Source of the DNA: an uncultured Eggerthella sp.
Lineage (GTDB): Bacteria; Actinomycetota; Coriobacteriia; Coriobacteriales; Eggerthellaceae
Reading direction: 5' to 3'
Assembly: GCA_937998355.1 (NCBI GenBank)
Contig: CALLDI010000007.1
Coordinates: 124,001 to 188,000, forward strand
Length of the DNA: 64,000 bases
Part shown: positions 61,314-64,000 of the stretch, piece after piece
Layout: the number at the start of each line of letters is the position of its first letter
Numbering within the stretch: the stretch's first letter is position 1
The notes under the pieces: generated by a model
Databases searched by the model: none
Seen by the model: the letters and a program-made list of their open reading frames with translations, nothing else
Told to the model about the DNA's origin: nothing
Made by a program: the position numbers and the translations under genes

Positions 61314-62795
61314 TTACTTCCAGTCCGCGCCCACCACGACCAGATAGTCGGTCGTGAAGGAATAGACGCCGCCCGAATTCTTCTTGATCTGGCCAACGCC
61401 GAGCAGATCGGCGATCGCTTGCGCTTGCGCCTTATCGGAATCGTCTTCGTAGATGACGAGCGTGTTCTTGTACTTCGAATCGTCTGCGTTGCCCGTATCG
61501 GTTATAGCGCCCTTCGCGGAAAGCTTCGAAGCCGCATCCGCCGCGCATCCATTGATGCCCGAGCCATTGCGCACGGCGATCTTCACGCCGCTCAGATCAT
61601 TGCTCGCCGAAGAAGAGGCCGATGAATTGCTGGTCGCAGCCGCCTTGCCGCCATCACCGACGACCGCGAGCGTGACGCCCGTGTTCGGATCGACCAGGTC
61701 CTCTTCAGTGGGAGGAAGACCCGCGTCGACACGACGCATCATCTCGCGCCAAGGTTCCTCATCAAGGATCGCCCACCAGATATCGTCCTCATAGAGTGGC
61801 GTGGTCGGCTCCATGGCCGAGTAGATGTCCTCTTCGACGTTGATGTCCTTGAAGGTGGTGGCGAAGCCCAGGATGCTCGACACCGAGAAATCGGTCGTGA
61901 TGTAATTAGCCAGCGTGTTGACGGTGTTCGTCATGGTGGCAGGGTCGGAAGACATGATCTTCTTCAGAATGGCGGAGATGATCATGCGCTGATTCGCGGC
62001 GCGCATCAAGTCGCCATCGCCATATGCATCGTAGGCATGGCGCGAACGACAGAGCACGAGCGCTTGAGAGCCATTCAAGGTCTGGGGACCTGCTTCGAGC
62101 GGTTCGCCAGCCAAAGGATCGTTGATGGCCATCGGCACGTCGACCTCGACACCACCGAGCGCATTGACCACGTCTTCGAAACCGTTGAAGTCGATCTCTG
62201 CATAGTGATGGATCGGCACGCCCGCCAATTCAGAGACGGTCTTGACCGCCAAAGAAGGACCGCCGAAAGCATACGCGGCATTGATCTTCTGTTTGCCATA
62301 ACCAGGAAGTTCGACCATCGTATCGCGATAGATCGAGACCATGGTGATCTTCGTGTTCTTAGGATCGACGCGCGTCAAGATCATGGAGTCGGTGCGATAT
62401 GCACCCCCATAGATGTCGCTCTCTTCACGCTCGTCGGATTTATCCACGCCGATCAGGAGCATATAGAATGGCTCGCTCGGCGAATCCGATGCCGTGAGCG
62501 AGGCGAGCAGATCGTCGTCGAGGCCATCTTGAAGGTTTCGGTCGATGCCCGAGATGAATGCGAACGCAACGCCTGCACCCGCGAGGATGACCACCAAGAA
62601 GATCGCCGCGACCGTGAGACCTACGCGACGCTTGCGGCGCTTCTTCTGCTTATGGGCAGCGTTGTGATATTGTTCAGCATTTCCATGGCGAGAATACGCG
62701 CTCACGTCGTTCTGAGATGCGTACGACTGACGCGCATATGATGGATGATCATTGAACGAGGCGCTATGACGCCCTGCTTTTTTCTTCGATTTCAT
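61314..62795 (-). CDS. LytR-CpsA-Psr (LCP) family wall-polymer ligase
   Basis: A 493-residue enzyme that attaches teichoic-acid-like or capsular glycopolymers from lipid carriers to peptidoglycan. A basic cytoplasmic start (about 1-56) is followed by a membrane anchor (about 57-80). The LCP domain (about 115-290) has LLIGVDKSD, GAYRTDSMILTRVDPKN, VSIYRDTMVELPGYGKQKINAAYAFGG and LVLCRSRH with the catalytic Asp/Arg set. The last 90 residues form a LytR_C domain (VKIAVRNGSGINGCAADAAS). ATG 62795 is chosen over 62798 because GGAAG is 4 nt upstream. Confidence 0.93.
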   Translation of the reverse strand: MKSKKKAGRHSASFNDHPSYARQSYASQNDVSAYSRHGNAEQYHNAAHKQKKRRKRRVGLTVAAIFLVVILAGAGVAFAFISGIDRNLQDGLDDDLLASLTASDSPSEPFYMLLIGVDKSDEREESDIYGGAYRTDSMILTRVDPKNTKITMVSIYRDTMVELPGYGKQKINAAYAFGGPSLAVKTVSELAGVPIHHYAEIDFNGFEDVVNALGGVEVDVPMAINDPLAGEPLEAGPQTLNGSQALVLCRSRHAYDAYGDGDLMRAANQRMIISAILKKIMSSDPATMTNTVNTLANYITTDFSVSSILGFATTFKDINVEEDIYSAMEPTTPLYEDDIWWAILDEEPWREMMRRVDAGLPPTEEDLVDPNTGVTLAVVGDGGKAAATSNSSASSSASNDLSGVKIAVRNGSGINGCAADAASKLSAKGAITDTGNADDSKYKNTLVIYEDDSDKAQAQAIADLLGVGQIKKNSGGVYSFTTDYLVVVGADWK

Positions 62796-62929
62796 CATGC
62801 TTCCATAATGCGTAATTTCGATTCGTTACGCAATTGTAAATAGGGCTCCGAACGAGAATTACCCCAATTTAACGTGATTTCTTCAAAATTAAGAAGCGAC
62901 CAGAACGCTCGCCCCGATCGGAATGCCGC

Positions 62930-63457
62930 TCAAACTTCTTTCGAGATCGTGAACTTCCACGCACAGCCGCACGTTGGGTCGACCACTTCGGGATAGCAGC
63001 TCAAGCACTCGACTTCGATGCGGCTATCGATGGTCTTTGCGAACGTGGTGTATTCGTTGATGCCGACCGGTTTGCACGGATGATACTCCATGCCTTTTCG
63101 GTTGCGTGCAGCCTGTACGCGACATACATCGATACGGAAGATGAGCGCGTCGTCTTCCCAATGCATGCTCGCCTCGTTGGCATGCACGTTGTAGTTGAGC
63201 GCGAGGGCCTGCTCAAGCCCCTGAAGACCAGGATGCTCGTCGAGTCCGAGGAACTTCTTGAGACGCGTCGCTTCGGAGATCGGATAGCGATTCCAGACTT
63301 CTGCGTCGATCTCCATCGCGCGATCCATGCCATCACGCTCTTCGAGCACCTGGAACCACACGCCATCCATGGCGACCAGGTTCTTCGACGCCATTTCAAG
63401 GAGCTCGATCAGCTGTTCTTTGGTCAGTCGCTGAAGGTTTTCTTTCAGATCGGACAT
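62930..63457 (-). CDS. DUF6125-like cytosolic protein
   Basis: A 175-residue soluble protein. By recollection of that family it fits DUF6125: LSKEQLIELL-like start (LTKEQLIELLEMASKNLVAMDGVWF), GMDRAMEIDAEVWNRY, FRIDVCRVQAARNRKGM and the cysteine-rich end ECLSCYP..CGCAWKF. Cysteines in CRVQ, HPCKP, CLSC and CGC could hold a metal. No function is known. The ATG at 63457 follows AGGAGTACGCCG; the longer frame lacks a ribosome site. It is divergent from the murT-like gene. Confidence 0.82.
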   Translation of the reverse strand: MSDLKENLQRLTKEQLIELLEMASKNLVAMDGVWFQVLEERDGMDRAMEIDAEVWNRYPISEATRLKKFLGLDEHPGLQGLEQALALNYNVHANEASMHWEDDALIFRIDVCRVQAARNRKGMEYHPCKPVGINEYTTFAKTIDSRIEVECLSCYPEVVDPTCGCAWKFTISKEV

Positions 63458-63634
63458 CGGCGTACTCCTTCGTTCGATAGACGTCTCCCACAACTCCTCG
63501 TGAGGATCGCATCGATGTTCTCGGGTGATATTGTGACATATTCAGAACGAACGCGCGCATGCAGCATGCCTCCATCACCCATCGTGTAGAATTATCGCAA
63601 ACAACGCTGAAACGACGCACCCTAAGGAGCACTC

Positions 63635-64000
63635 ATGAGCCTTCGTAAAACCGGCGCACAACTCGCATCGTCGCTTTCCACGTGGGGGCTCAAGAAGCTC
63701 GCTCACAGACCGGGCGCGAACATGCCTGGCAAGATCGCGTTGAAGATCGACCCGAACATCATCGCAGAGGAGATGGACAAGGTGACCGAGGGCTCGATCG
63801 TAGTGGTGGGCACCAATGGCAAGACCACCGTCACCAACATGATCGCCGACATCCTGGAAGCTTCGGGTAAGACCGTGGCGTGCAATCGTACGGGCGCCAA
63901 CATGGCCTATGGCGTGGCTGCCACGCTGTTGCAGACCAAGCCGGTCGAATGGGGCGTCTTCGAATCCGATGAACTCTGGCTCGCGCGCATCTTACCGCAG
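63635..64000 (+). CDS. murT: MurT-like Mur ligase (lipid II isoglutaminyl synthase subunit), 5' part
   Basis: The first 122 codons only; the gene runs off the right edge. MSLRKTGAQLASSLSTWGLKKLAHRPGANMPGK is the MurT N-terminus, followed by the ATP loop VVVGTNGKTTVTNMIADILE and CNRTGANMAYGVA, then FESDELWLARILPQ at the edge. MurT with GatD amidates the D-Glu of lipid II in Gram-positive bacteria. The ATG follows AAGGAGCACTC. A gatD gene would be expected just outside the window. Mur ligases of the folyl-gamma type are the alternative, but the CNRTGAN motif favours MurT. Confidence 0.88.
   Translation, partial: MSLRKTGAQLASSLSTWGLKKLAHRPGANMPGKIALKIDPNIIAEEMDKVTEGSIVVVGTNGKTTVTNMIADILEASGKTVACNRTGANMAYGVAATLLQTKPVEWGVFESDELWLARILPQ

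Overview
The window is a 64-kb chromosomal stretch with about 62 protein genes, one tRNA and dense minus-strand coding. Base composition is fairly GC-rich, with many GTG starts. Several features suggest an anaerobic, gut- or oral-type actinobacterium of the class Coriobacteriia (Eggerthellales, Slackia-like): a CIRCE-controlled groESL operon, a class B sortase beside a short cell-wall-anchored protein, a type III glutamine synthetase, rubrerythrin and ferritin, a 2-hydroxyacyl-CoA dehydratase operon, a tilS-hpt-ftsH-folP neighbourhood, and a MurT-like gene at the right edge. The taxonomic placement is inference from gene families, not from a database search.

Layout. 1-5.1 kb: the tail of a surface protein with its sortase, an rRNA m5U methyltransferase, tyrS and a SpoU methyltransferase. 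5.3-11.4 kb: groL/groES with CIRCE, nadE, then a tightly coupled tatB-tatC-hypA-hypB operon. 11.5-20.1 kb: an amidohydrolase-like protein that has lost all its metal ligands, birA, a folP-folK fusion, ftsH, hpt, maf and tilS. 20.2-28.1 kb: a YvlD-like membrane protein, ferritin, a TetR regulator, an aminotransferase/HAD pair, tRNA-Leu(CAA), a prepilin peptidase, a class I aldolase, and three envelope or stress-type proteins (TM2, PRC-barrel, YtxH/LEA-like). 28.4-34.5 kb: ddl, an aminotransferase, a stand-alone protein resembling the N-terminal domain of cyanophycin synthetase, a membrane-anchored lipocalin-like protein, serS and a pyridoxal kinase. 34.8-42.8 kb: an M18 aminopeptidase, rubrerythrin, and a four-gene CoA-transferase/activator/dehydratase operon with a divergent TetR regulator. 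42.8-50.9 kb: sirtuin, solute-binding lipoprotein, orphan PTS IIC and YerC-like regulator (one operon), ilvE, glnN, rplM-rpsI. 51.1-57 kb: methionine/threonine/lysine genes (metA, metY, hom, lysA). 57-64 kb: an MMPL exporter with a secreted coiled-coil partner, rlmH, an LCP wall-polymer ligase, a DUF6125-like protein and the start of murT.

How the genes work together. MetA (acetyl-CoA type by its E111 residue) and MetY, divergently placed, make O-acetylhomoserine and then homocysteine, with Hom supplying homoserine and LysA the parallel lysine branch. TatB/TatC with HypA/HypB link twin-arginine export to nickel insertion, as needed for an exported [NiFe] hydrogenase that is not in this window. 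The CoA-transferase, activator and two dehydratase subunits have the gene order of clostridial fldAIBC/hadAIBC, and point to reductive metabolism of an alpha-hydroxy acid.

The most unusual non-coding signal is a set of intergenic inverted-repeat elements. Five copies share one conserved core (about 65 bp) and two copies share another. Each copy is closed by long complementary arms whose sequence is private to that copy. Inner stems show compensatory changes, and most arm mismatches become G-U pairs in one RNA sense only. A nested inverted-repeat structure in front of metA is a second candidate regulatory element.
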